A DNA stretch of 64,000 nt from Clitoria ternatea (lineage: Eukaryota; Streptophyta; Magnoliopsida; Fabales; Fabaceae): NCBI GenBank assembly GCA_037962975.1, contig CM075669.1, positions 245,867,351-245,931,350 of the forward strand, read 5' to 3'. A program made the position numbers and the translations under genes. The notes under the pieces are model-generated. The model worked only from the letters and a program-made list of their open reading frames with translations. It had not been told where the DNA came from and ran no database searches. Below, one piece after another: positions 12,780-24,034 of this stretch (position 1 is its first letter; every line of letters begins with the position of its first letter).

Positions 12780-12797
12780 TGGCGTCGTTGCTAGGGA
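12780..12797 (+). promoter_or_regulatory. Primer-binding site of E (tRNA-Asp type)
   Basis: TGGCGTCGTTGCTAGGGA lies 7 nt after the LTR. The usual Athila site TGGCGCCGTTGCCGGGGA is complementary to the 3' end of plant tRNA-Asp. This copy has several C-to-T or G-to-A type changes, so priming would be weakened. Confidence 0.85.
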
Positions 12798-12932
12798 TTG
12801 TTGAGTAATATCAACAATCCTTGGACTGGTCTAGACTGAATCGTTTAATTTTGTTTTTGCATCTAGTAGTAGTTTAATTCTCATTTTTAGTGTAGCAGTA
12901 GCTTTAATTTTGTTATGTGAAATATTCGGTGT

Positions 12933-14670
12933 ATGCAGTCAAGGAACAGAGGAGAGCCTTTCTTCTTTGATCCTGATATTGATTTGTTAGAGCGTAAGCT
13001 TAGAAAGGAGAAAAAACAAAAAGAACAGTAAGAAATGGAACAGAGGAGAGTTACACTAGGTGACTGCTCTAGGCCTACTAAAGAAGGATCGCAATCTAGC
13101 ATCCTTAGGCCTCCGATTACAGCTAATAACTTTGAACTTAAACTGGCTTTCCTGTAGTTGGTTAGAAATAATCAATTCATAGGAAGTGAGGTTGAGGATC
13201 CAAATTTGCATCTAGCAACCTTCCTCCAAATCTGTGATATAGTAAAAATGAATGGTGTCCCTGATGAGGCAATAAGATTGAGATTATTTTCTTTTTCTCT
13301 AAGGGACCGTGCAAAAGCCTGGTTGCAGAGCCAACCAAGAGGCAGTATATCCACTTGGGAGGATTTGCAAAGAAAATTTTTGATTAAATATTTCCCTCCT
13401 TCCAAGTATGCCAAGTTACGAACTGAAATCACTTGTTTCCAGCAAAGAGAGGGTGAATCTTTGATGGAAGCATAGGATAAGTATAAAGAGAGTTTGAGGA
13501 AATATCCTTACCATAGGATTCCTGATGTGTAGCAAGTTACCATATTCTATAATGGTGTAAGACCAGCAACTAGAGTCTTGATTGATGCCTCAGCTGGAGG
13601 TTCACTAACCACAAAAACTGTAGAAAAAGTTATAGAGTTGATTGATGTAATGGCTTCAAATGAATGTTTAGTTAGTGAAAGGAGCCAAATCCCTAAGAGA
13701 GGGATATTAGAATTAGAAGCACAAGATGCTTGTTTGGCTCAAAGTAAGTTGATGACTCAGGCTTTAGAGAAACTAAGTGTACAAATTTCAGAATTTCAAA
13801 AGCCTAGTCAAGTTTGTATGATGAGCTGTGTTTTTTGTGGTGGAGACCATGAAAATGACATGTGTGATCCAAATGTGCCTGCTGAACAAGTTAATTACAT
13901 GGGGCAACAACAATTTCAAAGGAGTTATCCCTCTAATTCCTTTAATCCTAACTATAGAAATCACCCCAATTTTTCATGGCAGAAAGGTCCACATTTGAAT
14001 CAAAACATGCCACAAAATCAAACCACAACTAGATCACAACAACCTTCTCCCCCTCCCTCTAAAGAAAAGTCTGAACTTGAGAATGTGCTATCTCAGTTCA
14101 TTCAGGCCACTCAGGCCAGCTTTAAAAATCAAGAAGCCTCCATTCGAAATCTAGAAAACTAGGTTGGACAGCTATCAAAACAGTTAGCCGAGAGACAGTC
14201 AGGTAATTTTCCTGGAGATACTGAGGTAAATCCAAGGGAACATTACAAGGCAATAACCACAAGGAGTGGGAAAGTTCTTATCCCTACTCCAAGTCAGGAA
14301 AATAATTCTGAAAACGATGCAGAAAAAGAAAAAGAGCAGGTAAGTGAGCAAGTTATTGATGAAACTGAAAATAAAGTTGAAACAGAAAAAGAAAAAGAAA
14401 AATAAAATCAAGTTCATCAAAAGAAAAAGAAAAAGATTAATTTGATCTTGGAGGAAGCTGTCAAGCTAACTCCTGAGAAATTAAAGAATGCTCCATTTCC
14501 ACATAGATTCAAGAAACAGATAAAGGAGCAAAAATTTGCTAAGTTCTTAGATGTGTTTAAAAAGCTACACATAAATATTCCTTTTGCTGAGGCATTGCAA
14601 GAGATGCCTTCAGATGCTAAATTCTTGAAAGAGCTCTTTTCTAAGAAGAGAAAGCTAAAGGAGATGAGAT
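12933..14670 (+). pseudogene. Athila gag of element E
   Basis: The frame opens at ATG 12933 (MQSRNRGEPFFFDPDID) and runs to about 14670, interrupted by in-frame stops at about 13029, 13155, 13473, 13530, 14160 and 14403. Several correspond to CAG or TGG codons that became TAG. The retrotransposon gag domain (PF03732-like) lies near 13185-13480, with LFSFSLRDRAKAWL and a WEDLQRKFLIKYFP patch. A CxxC...H motif (CVFCGGDHENDMC, about 13830) is the nucleocapsid-type zinc finger. A Lys/Glu-rich linker follows (14280-14440). Gag would form the particle that packages the RNA. A one-base deletion near 14661 shifts into the protease frame. Confidence 0.88.
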
Positions 14671-14671
14671 A

Positions 14672-15628
14672 ATTACTCTCACTCAAGAGTGCAGTGCAAT
14701 TATTCAAAAGAAACTTCCTCAAAAGCTAGAAGATCCTGGATCTTTTACAATACCTTGCGCAATAGGGGATGTTCATATAGGAAGTGCTTTATGTGATCTA
14801 GGGGCTAGCATTAACCTCATGCCTTTGTCCTTAATGAGGAAGTTAGAAATTAATGACCTGCAACCAACTTGCATGTCTTTACAGTTGGCTGATAGGTCTA
14901 TCAAATATCGTCATGTGATGCTGGAAGACTTGTTAGTTAAGGTAGATAAGTTCATTTTCCTAGTTGATTTTGTAATTTTGGATATGGAAGCTGATAGAGA
15001 GATTCCTTTAATTCTAGGGAGACCCTTCTTAGCTACTAGAAGAGCTTTCATTAATGTAGAGAAGGGAGAACTCATGCTGAGAGTTCAGGAGGAGCAGGTA
15101 ACCTTTAATGTCTTCAATGCTATGAAACATCCAGCTGATAAAATAGATTGTTTTATGCTTGAAGAAGTTAAAAGTTAGAAGACTCCTGTGCTATTAAGAA
15201 TTGAAGAAGAGGATTTACAAGCCTTTCTTAAGGATGATTTTGACTCTAAGACTGAGGAGTTAGATGACTCACATAATGAGTTGCTGAACTTACTAGAAGC
15301 ATGTGAAGTAGGTGAATTAGAAAATGAAAAGAAAGAAAAATTAAATAATACTGAGCTTGAGAAGGGTAAGGAAGTGTTTAAAGAAAAGCATGATTTGAAG
15401 CCTTTGCCTTCTCATTTAAAATATGTTTTCTTAGGAGATAATGACTCATATCCTGTAATCATTAATGCTGATTTAAAAGATGAGGATGTAGAAAAATTGA
15501 TAGGGGTTTTAAGAAAACATGAATCTGCTATTGGTTGGAACATCTCTGATTTAAAGGGAATTAGTCCATCATTTTGTATGCACAAAATTCTGATGGAGGA
15601 TGATTATTCCCCTGTTGTTCAGCCATAA
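14672..15628 (+). pseudogene. Athila protease region of element E
   Basis: After the frameshift the frame reads through a block ending SFTIPCAIG and then the aspartic protease motif DLGASINLMP (catalytic Asp codon 14795-14797), followed by VILDMEADREIPLILGRPFL. The DLGAS form is usual in Athila, instead of DTG or DSG. A stop at 15176-15178 (after EEVKS) separates this from an acidic linker (15188-15628) leading to RT. The enzyme would cleave the Gag-Pol polyprotein. The stops make this copy inactive. Confidence 0.87.
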
Positions 15629-16440
15629 AGAAGATTAAACCCGATAATGAAAGAAGCTGTAAGGAAAGAAATGGTTAAACTTCTTGATGTAGGGATTATC
15701 TATCCTATCTCAGAGAGTGCTTGGATTAGTCCAGTCCAAGTGGTGCCTAAGAAAGGAGGGATGACCACTGTTAAAAATGAAAAAGGTGAAGTCATTGCTA
15801 CTAGACCAACTACAGGTTGGAGAATATGCATAGATTATAGAAGGCTTAATGACTCCACTAGAAAAGACCACTTTTCTTTACCATTTGTAGATCAAATGCT
15901 TGAGAGGCTATTAGGTCATGAGTATTACTGCTTCCTTAATGGATATTATGGTTACAACTAAATTGTGGTTGATCCAAAAGATCAAGAGAAGATAGCCTTT
16001 ACCCGTCCATATGGAATCTTTACATATAGGTGCATGCCATTTGGTTTGTGTAATGCACCAGCAACCTTTCAAAGGTGTATGCTGGAAATTTTTAGGGACA
16101 TGGTAGAGAAGTTCATTGAGGTGTTTATGGATGACTTCTCTGTGTTTGGAAACAGCTTTGATATATGCCTCAGCAACCTATCTAAGGTGTTGGTGAGATG
16201 TCAGGAGACTAATCTTGTCCTCAACTGGGAAAAGTGTCATTTTATGGTTAGAGGAGGGATGGTCCTTGGCCACAAAATCTCTGCTGAGGGTATTCAAGTA
16301 GATAGAGCCATGATTGATATCATTGAAAAACTTCCTCCTCCAATCAATATGAAAGGAGTGAGGAGTTTCTTAGGATGTGCTGGCTTCTATAGGAGATTTA
16401 TAAGAGATTTTTTGAAAATAGCAAAGCCTTTGACTATTTG
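15629..16440 (+). pseudogene. Athila reverse transcriptase domain of E
   Basis: The order of RT motifs is complete: RRLNPIMKEAVRKE, SPVQVVPKKGG, GWRICIDYRRLND, YGIFTYRCMPFGLCNAPATF and the catalytic VFMDDFSVFG (about 16120-16150), then KISAEGIQVD and FLGCAGFYRRFI. The Asp-Asp pair is present. There is a nonsense codon at about 15959 (YGYN then stop, before IVVDPKDQEK), and the frame is lost after KIAKPLT at about 16435. Confidence 0.9.
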
Positions 16441-17110
16441 TTGGTGAAAGATCATGCTTTTGTTTTTGATGAAAACTGTGTCAAGGCTTTTGAAAATTTG
16501 AAACACAGATTAATTTCAGCTTCGATCCTTGCAGCACCTGATTGGTCCTTACCATTTGAACTCATGTGTGATGCAAGTGACTTTGCTATAGGAGCTGTGC
16601 GAGGACAAAAGAAAGAAAAATTAACACATGTAATTTATTATGCTAGCAAAGTATTAAATGAAAGTTAAATAAACTACACCACTACTGAAAAAGAAATGCT
16701 TGCTGTGGTGTATTCATTTGATAAATTTAGAGCTTAATTGATTGGTGCTAAGGTCATTGTGTATACAGATCATTCAGCAATCAAGTACTTGCTAGCTAAA
16801 AAAGAATCAAAGCCAAGGTTGATCAGGTGGGTTCTTTTACTCCAAGAGTTTGATTTAGAAATAAGAGATAAAAGGGAGTAGAGAACTCAGTGGCTGATCA
16901 ACTCTCCCGTCTGGAGGGTGAATCTGATTCTATCTTGATTAAAGAGGAATTCCCAGATGAGAGGCTGATGGCAATTATCACAGGGCCATGGTATGTTGAT
17001 ATGACCAACTTTAAAAGTGCCTCTATGGTACCTGAAGGGTGGACATCCCAAATGAAAAAAAAATTCTTTCATGACAGTAAAACCTTTTATGGGATGATCC
17101 ATTTCTTTAT
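16441..17110 (+). pseudogene. Athila RNase H and connector of E
   Basis: Starting near 16447, VKDHAFVFDENCVKAFENLK and PFELMCDASDFAIGA mark the start of a gypsy-type RNase H domain, followed by HVIYYASKVLNE, TEKEMLAVVYSFDKFR and VYTDHSAIKYLL. Stops occur at about 16666 and 16736, and a frameshift occurs near 16875 before VADQLSRLEGE. RNase H removes the RNA strand during reverse transcription. Only this single RNase H is present, as expected for Athila and unlike the Tat elements here. Confidence 0.85.
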
Positions 17111-19508
17111 AAGATAGGAGTAGATGGAATTATCAGGAGATGTGTGCCTGAATCAGAGCAAGAAAGACTCATGTGGCACTGCCATGACTCATATTATGGA
17201 GAACACCATGGTGCCTCTAGAACAGCAGCAAAAGTGTTGCAATGTGGCATTTATTGGCCAACAATTTTTCAGGATGCTAGAGTATATGTGCAAAGGTATG
17301 ATAAATGCCAAAGAAGCGGAGGTCTCTCTACTAAAGCTGGCATGCCTTTGACAAATATTTTAGTTGTAGAGTTATTTGATGTTTGGGGCATTGACTTCAT
17401 GGGACCATTCCCAAAGTCATTCTCCAATGAGTATATCCTTGTTGTTATGGATTATGTCTCCAAGTGGGTGGAGGCAATCCCTACCAGAACCAATAATGCA
17501 CATGTGGTGCTTAGGTTTATAAAGAAGAACATTTTCTCTAGATTTGGAGTCCCTAGAGTCCTCATTAGTGATGGAGGGTCACATTTATGCAATAGAATCA
17601 TGGAAAAAGCCCTAAGACACAATGAGGTACTACATAAGGTGTCTACTCCATATGTTAGGGAATCCCATTAGGGTCAGGCAGCGGAAACACAAAGGATTCC
17701 CAAAAGAATTACAAACACAAATGTCTCAAGGCATTATGCTAAATAAAAATTTCGGCTAGGGTTTACCTCTTGTAGACGTAGAACGAGTTCCTCGATCAAA
17801 GCAATTGTAGCTTGGCCCTTAGGAGTCCACACGAGCACTCCCACCAGAAAAACAGAGCTCTGAATGCTAGTACGGAATTTTGTTTATGGTATGATTTCTG
17901 AGCCGCAGCCTATGAGCATCTCATGCTCTATATATAGGCTTAGGTCTTGACCTGAGCTCTCATTAAACATTGGGCTCCTGACTCATTCTAAATGAGTTAG
18001 GCCCAAATAGTTTTATTTTCAGTTCAACTAAAATAAAACTATCCTCTGGTGGGCTTACTCTATGTGTGTGACCCTATAGGTAAAATATTTGGTTATATTA
18101 ATAATAAACTATTTTATTATTAATATAAAATAAGAGCGGTATCTAGCAATACATCATTATGTCCGAATATTATTTATCATCAACATGACCTATACGTGAT
18201 AATTATTTTATATATTTATTCCTTTTGTCACGATATCTAATTGGCCCCAAGGCATGGTCGTCGTCATCCTTGTATGGCCCAATTCATTTTACTTGATACC
18301 AGAGTAGACTTTACAAAATAAACATTTAATATTTATTCGTCCTAGTATGGCCATGCATTTCATTAGTCTCACTCCATCAAGTGGCTCATAGATATCACCC
18401 CTGTCACATAGGAGAGACAAATTCCATCTACATCACTCACATCCCTCTGTATAATTTATCTATTGCCTAATCACAATCTTTATGGTCATCTTATTACAGA
18501 TAACGTTTGATTGTATTAAAACAATAAACTCTTTATGTAGGAATCGTAGTTACTTTAGGTCGAAGGACTATATATCATTATCACATTGAGAACCATTTAT
18601 GACACTCATGTAACGATCCATTCAACGTTCTCATGGTGGGTCTGTCCAGTACAACATTACTCTTAATGTGTACCCGTGTAAAGACTTGATATCATATATC
18701 CATGATTTGTGAGATTAAATCATCAGTACATTCACACACTAATCTTAATGTATTTACATGTCCCCATATAAATACTTGATTAGGGACGTTTTAGGAATAA
18801 TTCTCATATGACCTATTATTCTAGGATAAATAGCATTAGTCTAAAACTGAAAATACTAATTTTATTGATAAGTTAAAATTGATACATTAATAGCTCGTAG
18901 TGCATACACCAACACCATATCATCCACAAACTTGTGGACAAGTTGAGCTTTCTAATAAAGAAATCAAAAGAATATTAGAGAAAGTGGTAGGGAAATCTAG
19001 GAAGGATTGGTCTGTAAGATTAGATGATGCATTGTGGGCCTATAGAACAACATTTAAAACTCCCATTGGCATGTCTCCTTATCAGTTGGTTTATGGTAAG
19101 GCTTGCCATCTCCCTGTGAAGATGGAACATAAGGCACGGTGGGCCATAAAACTGTTAAACATGGATTGTGACCAATCTCAAGAGGAAAGAGTCCTAAAAC
19201 TCTATGAACTTGAGGAGTTCAGGCTCAATGCTTATCAGAGTGCCTCAATCTATAAAGAGAAAACTAAGAGGTGGCATGATGAGTTGATAAATAGAAAAGA
19301 GTTTTAAAAGGATGATAAGGTCCAGTTATTTAATTCTAGACTGAGACTTTTTCCAGGAAAACTAAGATCAAAGTGGTCTGGACCTTTTATTGTGAATGAG
19401 GTTTTCGCTCATGGTGCAATTGAGTTGAAAGAACCAGCCACTGGCAGAACATTTAAGGTGAATAGCCAGAGACTCAAACTCTACTTTAGAGGGGAGTTTG
19501 ATAGGTAG
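17111..19508 (+). pseudogene. Athila integrase of E, split by a solo LTR
   Basis: The zinc-binding module (MWHCHDSYYGEHHGAS, about 17170; CQRSGG about 17305) is followed by the catalytic core with FDVWGIDFMGPFP, MDYVSKW (first Asp), ISDGGSH (second Asp) and, after the insertion, NKEIKRIL (Glu). The 1262-bp solo LTR at 17653-18914 splits the codon for the Tyr in STPY|HPQTCGQVE. Removing the insertion and one TSD copy restores the frame exactly. A stop lies at 19305-19307 (before KDDKVQLFN), and the C-terminus ends at the TAG at 19506-19508 (FRGEFDR). The protein would insert the cDNA into the genome. Confidence 0.9.
17653..18914 (-). mobile_element. Solo LTR, family not assigned, inside the E integrase
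   Basis: A 1262-bp segment with TGTTAGGGAATCCC at one end and CACCAACA at the other (TG...CA termini, short TGTT/AACA inverted repeat). It is flanked by perfect CCATA copies (17648-17652, 18915-18919). It has no coding capacity and no internal region. Read on the minus strand it starts TGTTGGTGTATGCAC and has a TATA box CCTATATATAGAG (about 17936-17928), so minus is the likely transcription direction. It could come from a Copia or a Gypsy element; I cannot tell which. Confidence 0.88.
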
Positions 19509-21056
19509 AAATCCTCCATACTTTTACAAGCATCTTTTTAGGTGTCAAAGGTCAAGCTAGTGACCTTAAAGAAGCGCTTGAGGGAGGCAACCCTACATTT
19601 TAACTGTTGAAATTTGTGTTATGTGTTTTTTTTACAATAAAAGAAAATTAAATTTTTTTTTGATCAAAGTGTGAATAAACTTGTAAAATTTTGAATAAGG
19701 TTTGAGTGTACATACTTTGAATTTCAGTATACATATGCGCGTCAATAGAATAATAAAATTGTGGATCAGGAAGTACGCATACTTACATTTCAAAATGGGC
19801 GTTGTTACGTGTAATCAAATCAGCATCAGACCCTCCTAGAGCTTAAGTGAGTCCCTTTCTTGCTCAAGCGTGGATGAAATTGTTCCCTCACGCTTAAGCG
19901 TGATTTCAGTGAGCTTGAGTGTGACTCCTGTATATGGCTCTGCACTCGAGCGTGACCATTTCACACTTAAGTGTGATCGCCCCTGTACTAAATATGATCC
20001 TGGCGCTTGAGCGAACCCTGTGTGGGCCTGAGTGTGATCCATGAAAATGCCTCATGCTTGAGCGAGCTTTATTCACGCTTAAGCGTGATTGTGATATGGA
20101 AGCCATATGATCCTTTTGTTATGCCTAACCGCTTGAGCAAGTCTTCTGTCGCTTGAGCGAGAGCCTTTATAGCCTGGGTGACTTTTGGGACGCTTGAGCA
20201 AATAATCTTTGGGTATCCTGAACCATTTTCACACTTGAGCTTGCCCTTTTACGCTGTAAGCGTGATGTCCCTAAGCTACTCACGCTTAAGCGTTACCATT
20301 TCACGCTTGAAGTGTGATCACATTAATGTCCTGCGCTTGAGCGTATCCACTTCACGCTTGAGCATGACTGTCCTTGTATATTACACGCTTGAGCGAAACA
20401 ATATCAAGCTTAAGCGTGATTGAGTCTGTACCACACCTGTCAAATGTTTTGTATATGCGCTTGAGCATACATTTACTCATGCCTGAGTGTGATTTTCCTA
20501 GCATGCCACTGATACTGAAAGAGTCCCATGCTTGAAGGCCCCATCCCACGCTTGAGCGTGCTCGGGGGTTAAGAAAGTTGAAAATGTGTTGTTCCAAGCT
20601 TGTCGCCTGAGCGTGGTCTCTCAGCGCTTGAGCGTACCATATGGTATTTTCTCTTCGCTTAAGTGAAGAATGGTACGCTCGGAGCGTGATTCACACTTGT
20701 TGCCACCTGTTATGATTTAATATGGGTGTTTATACGCCAACATTTTAGCGTAACTACATGTACCTCATGTATTGGGTTTAAAAGTATATAACCCTCTCAG
20801 CGTACAAACCTTAACTCTGTACGTTGAAAACTTGGATTTTGAAAAGGAAAAGGCACAATTTGGATTCCTTTGAAAGGTAACATCTTTACATTCTTTAATT
20901 TCTGTTGATAACTAGGATTTTAATAGTTCAATGTTTCAATTTCAAATTTCTTGCATCCATCATATCTTTCATCTCACATTTTCTTTTTGTTGTGGTTGTG
21001 CTGTTTGTGCATTTGTATCCATTTAGGCTTTATAAATACCATCGTTAACACTCACA
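19509..21056 (+). other. Long untranslated spacer of Athila E between pol and the env-like ORF
   Basis: No ORF of interest. From about 19840 to 20700 it is packed with variants of the palindrome TCACGCTTAAGCGTGA. Near 20790 a GTATATAACCCTC motif could be a TATA box for the downstream env-like ORF (ATG 21057). Pyrimidine-rich tracts ending in TTTAG near 21025 could be splice acceptors. Neither site is verified. Confidence 0.6.
19840..20700. repeat. Dispersed array of CGCTT(A/G)AGCG palindromes
   Basis: I count about 29 variants of TCACGCTTGAGCGTGA or its core in about 860 bp, roughly one per 30 bp, separated by unrelated spacer. Exact copies of the 16-bp perfect palindrome TCACGCTTAAGCGTGA occur near 19898 and 20073. 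The same motif is clustered in U3 of the LTRs of E (about 11412-11728 and 37765-38080) and in the solo LTR (22335-22565). Confidence 0.8.
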
Positions 21057-21249
21057 ATGATCAGAAGATCACAAAGACTTTTTAGAAAACCTGAAAAAAT
21101 TATTAAAATAGAAAATGTGAAGAAAACCTCAAAAGAGAAAGGAAAGGGGGTGGTTACTATCAGTATCCCTGATTCTCCACCAACCGAAGGGAGTAAAAGC
21201 CTTGAGGAAGAAAAGAAGTCTAAGACAGTTGAGGGTTTGATGGGTATAG
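21057..21249 (+). pseudogene. Athila env-like ORF of E, first piece
   Basis: ATG at 21057 opens a basic N-terminus (MIRRSQRLFRKPEK, then KKTSKEKGKG) that runs into the solo LTR at 21250. Athila elements carry an ORF of this type downstream of pol. It is called env-like by position; I see no clear signal peptide here. After the solo LTR the frame that matches the family differs, so a small frameshift lies near the insertion point. Confidence 0.65.
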
Positions 21250-22829
21250 TGATGCATAAATCCTGAGCCTTTAACTTGGTTGGAAAATCCTGAATTAATA
21301 TTGACTTATAGTGTGACTCTTAGAGGATTTATTTTCTTTTAGCAAGTGCACCAATCGTTAAATTTGTAATATATTTGATCGTTCCCACAGGGATTGTGGT
21401 AATTACTACAATCTTAAACTGGTACAAGCTGAACCAATGCTAGCAGATGCAATTCATTCTGTTTTTGTTGTTTTATACTTTCTATGTTTTTGTATGTTCA
21501 GAAGCAGTACAAAATGTGAAATGAGATTAATGGACGATAGGTTAAGATTGCTTCAGCTTACAATTTCATCAAGAAACATACAATTAAGGTTCAATCAAGC
21601 TTCAGACTCAAGAGGACAATTCACAAATGGTTAATCCCTAATTCCTTAGGTGAATAACACTAATTCCTAAGTATTAAACCCTAATCCCTTAGGTGCTTAA
21701 TTAACAGAGAAATCTAATGTGAAATTGGGGATTGAACCCTAACTATTCACCTAATTACTAGGCTTGAATTAGTTAGGAAGCTAGAAGTTACCTAAGCCTC
21801 AACCATGATTCCTCATTGGTGAGATTCTTCATCAGATCTGGATTTGTCAATCCAACAATGGAACTCCACTCCTCAGCTTGTTCTCCTCCTGATTCAGAAG
21901 TTGACTTCCTCACTACACCTTCAAGAATTCATTGCAAGCCTTCACAATCTCAACCCTAGGGGTTTAGAAACCCATGGAAATGGATTCTAACAAAGAAATA
22001 TGAAGAGACATGGAAGAGAGAATTTAGAGAGAGAAAGGAACTAGAGAGAGATTGGAAATAGAAAAATGAATCGTGTTCTTATTCTATACTCTGCTTGTTC
22101 CCTCTTTCTACAGAGTATGTATCAGTATATATAGACAACTAACTAAATAACTAACTTAATTAATTACAAAGAAAGCTTAATTAATAATTAAACTAACTAA
22201 TCTAATTACATGATTACAAATAAATAATTAATTACAACTCAATACTTAAGTTACTACAGTACAACAGAAAAATAGAAACAGCAACGGTGCAACGCTTCTC
22301 TTGGAGGGAAAAACAACAAATTAAATAACCACATTCACGCTTGAGCATGAAGAGCTCGTGCTTAAGCGTGCTCGTATTATTACTGTCTCTTTGAATTCAC
22401 GCTTGAGCGTGAATGTGGGAGCCTGGGCGTGGGTGGTGTTTTTGAAGTCACGCTTAAGCGTGAGTGATGCTCGCTTGAGCGTAGTCGTGTTTTCCTTTCT
22501 TTCTTTTTACGTACTTTGCATGGATCTCTCGCTTGTGCTTGTAACCTTCAAGCTTGAGCGTGAACTGCTCCACATATAAACAAATGATTGCCTAGCGTTT
22601 GTACGCTGGCTGTCCAGCGTATGTACGCTGGGTTAGTGAATTTATAAATAAACAAATTTCCTTAACTAATTATTTTTAATCATTTTGTTACATAAATTAA
22701 AAACTTTTAAAAAAAACAAATAAATAAGAATTAATGACAATTTATTAAATAATAATGCCAAACTAAACAATATTTAATGGATTAAGTTAAATTAAAGGTG
22801 AAATAATTAAGTCTTTTCAGGACTTATCA
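21250..22829 (-). mobile_element. Athila solo LTR in reverse orientation
   Basis: It is the reverse complement of an LTR related to those of E. It starts TGATGCATAAATCCTGAGCC (complement of the LTR end) and finishes with AGTCTTTTCAGGACTTATCA (complement of the LTR start TGATAAGTC). The 5-mer TATAG flanks both sides (21245-21249, 22830-22834), a perfect target duplication. It contains the same CGCTTGAGCG motifs (22335-22565) and CGTATGTACGCT motifs. No internal sequence is present. It is clearly more diverged from the LTRs of E than those are from each other, so it came from a different copy. Confidence 0.92.
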
Positions 22830-23184
22830 TATAGGTTTAGAGATTCCAAGGCCGCCCAAGATTTTGAGAATAAGTTCAAACATAAAGGAGTAATAAGGGA
22901 TAGAGCTCTAGTCCTGGAGGAAGAAAATTGTTCTGATCACACTGTGAAAGCTGCCATGTTAGCAAGAGGGTAGCAATTTTTTAATGAGAATTTAGGGAAT
23001 GGTTACCAGGAACTTACTAGGGAATTTTATGCCAATCTAAGGCCAATTCTATTGAGGGTAAGTTTCTTTTTTCTTCCTTCTTGAGAGGAGTCACCATTCC
23101 TCTATCTGGTCATATATTGAATAAGCTGTTGAAAGTACCTATATTGGATGAGGAAGGATGTAACTACACTTCAAAAATAGATAT
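22830..23184 (+). pseudogene. Athila env-like ORF of E, middle piece
   Basis: The patches RFRDSKAAQDFENKFKHKG, VIRDRALVLEEE, then ARG-stop-QFFNENLG and ELTREFYANLRPILLR resemble the 'putative plant transposon protein' family (PF20167-like), which is typical of Athila downstream ORFs. The stop replaces the usual Trp of RGWxFF, again TGG to TAG. Further stops follow FFLPS. The piece is cut at 23184 by the insertion of Tat element B. Confidence 0.7.
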
Positions 23185-23984
23185 TGATCCGGTCTGGATA
23201 CCGGCCCCGATCTTGTGACGTCAGAGTGACCTCATATAAGGAGAACCGGTGTCCTGGCTCAACATTACCACACCGGATATCCGATGTCTGGCCTTCCGTT
23301 CTTATCTCACAACCGCCCCACTTATCTTCTCTATAACGGATCATTGTTCATTTTCACAGAACATTTATATAACTGTTAGTTTCTCAGTCACAGCGAGATA
23401 AGAGCCCCTAATAACTTATCAGCGAAGATACTGTATGTAGCAAAATATGTCACGTCAATGGCCTCAGAAAGCAAGTACATGTGTCAGCAGATTATGCGGA
23501 AAGATGATTATCCTCTCTTCTTCCTATGGGATCGTGCTCTGATAATTAACCTACCCACCTGACACACTCTGAGTACTGAGCCACTTTGATTGACACACTT
23601 CACACGCTATCAGAACCAAGGGGCCCACTTGCACCCAACGATTCATTTCCTACGTTCAACTATAAATAGCTCATTTCAATACACATGCAAGGTGATGTTG
23701 TTCTAACTTACACTTTACTATTACATTGCTTGAGCATTCACTGAGTTCTTACACTCTTCTAACTTGAGCGTCGGAGAATCTTCGCAGGTGGCACCACCTT
23801 TCGCCCCCCTGCAACGTGAAACGTTGGTGTGAAGGATCTCCAGGACAACAAGACCGGCTTCTCCCCCTGAGAGACCGGATTAATACACCGGATACTCACT
23901 GTTCCGGTGTGCAAACCCTAAAAACACCTATATTCTTGTGGCTGGTCCCACACCGGATCCTAGACCCCGGTTCAGACCAGTTCA
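23185..23984 (+). repeat. 5' LTR of Tat element B
   Basis: 800 bp, starting TGATCCGGTCTGGATACC and ending AGACCAGTTCA. The TATA box is CTATAAATAGC (23661 onward). By eye it differs from the 3' LTR by eight transitions and one transversion. Confidence 0.96.
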
Positions 23985-24003
23985 TTGGCATGCCCAGTGG
24001 GAC
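23985..24003 (+). promoter_or_regulatory. Primer-binding region of element B
   Basis: TTGGCATGCCCAGTGGGAC directly follows the LTR and is nearly the same in element A (5336 onward). Position and conservation mark it as the tRNA primer site. I do not assign the tRNA. Confidence 0.65.
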
Positions 24004-24034
24004 TCGTTAGAGTTATTCCCATTTTCGCAGAAGT

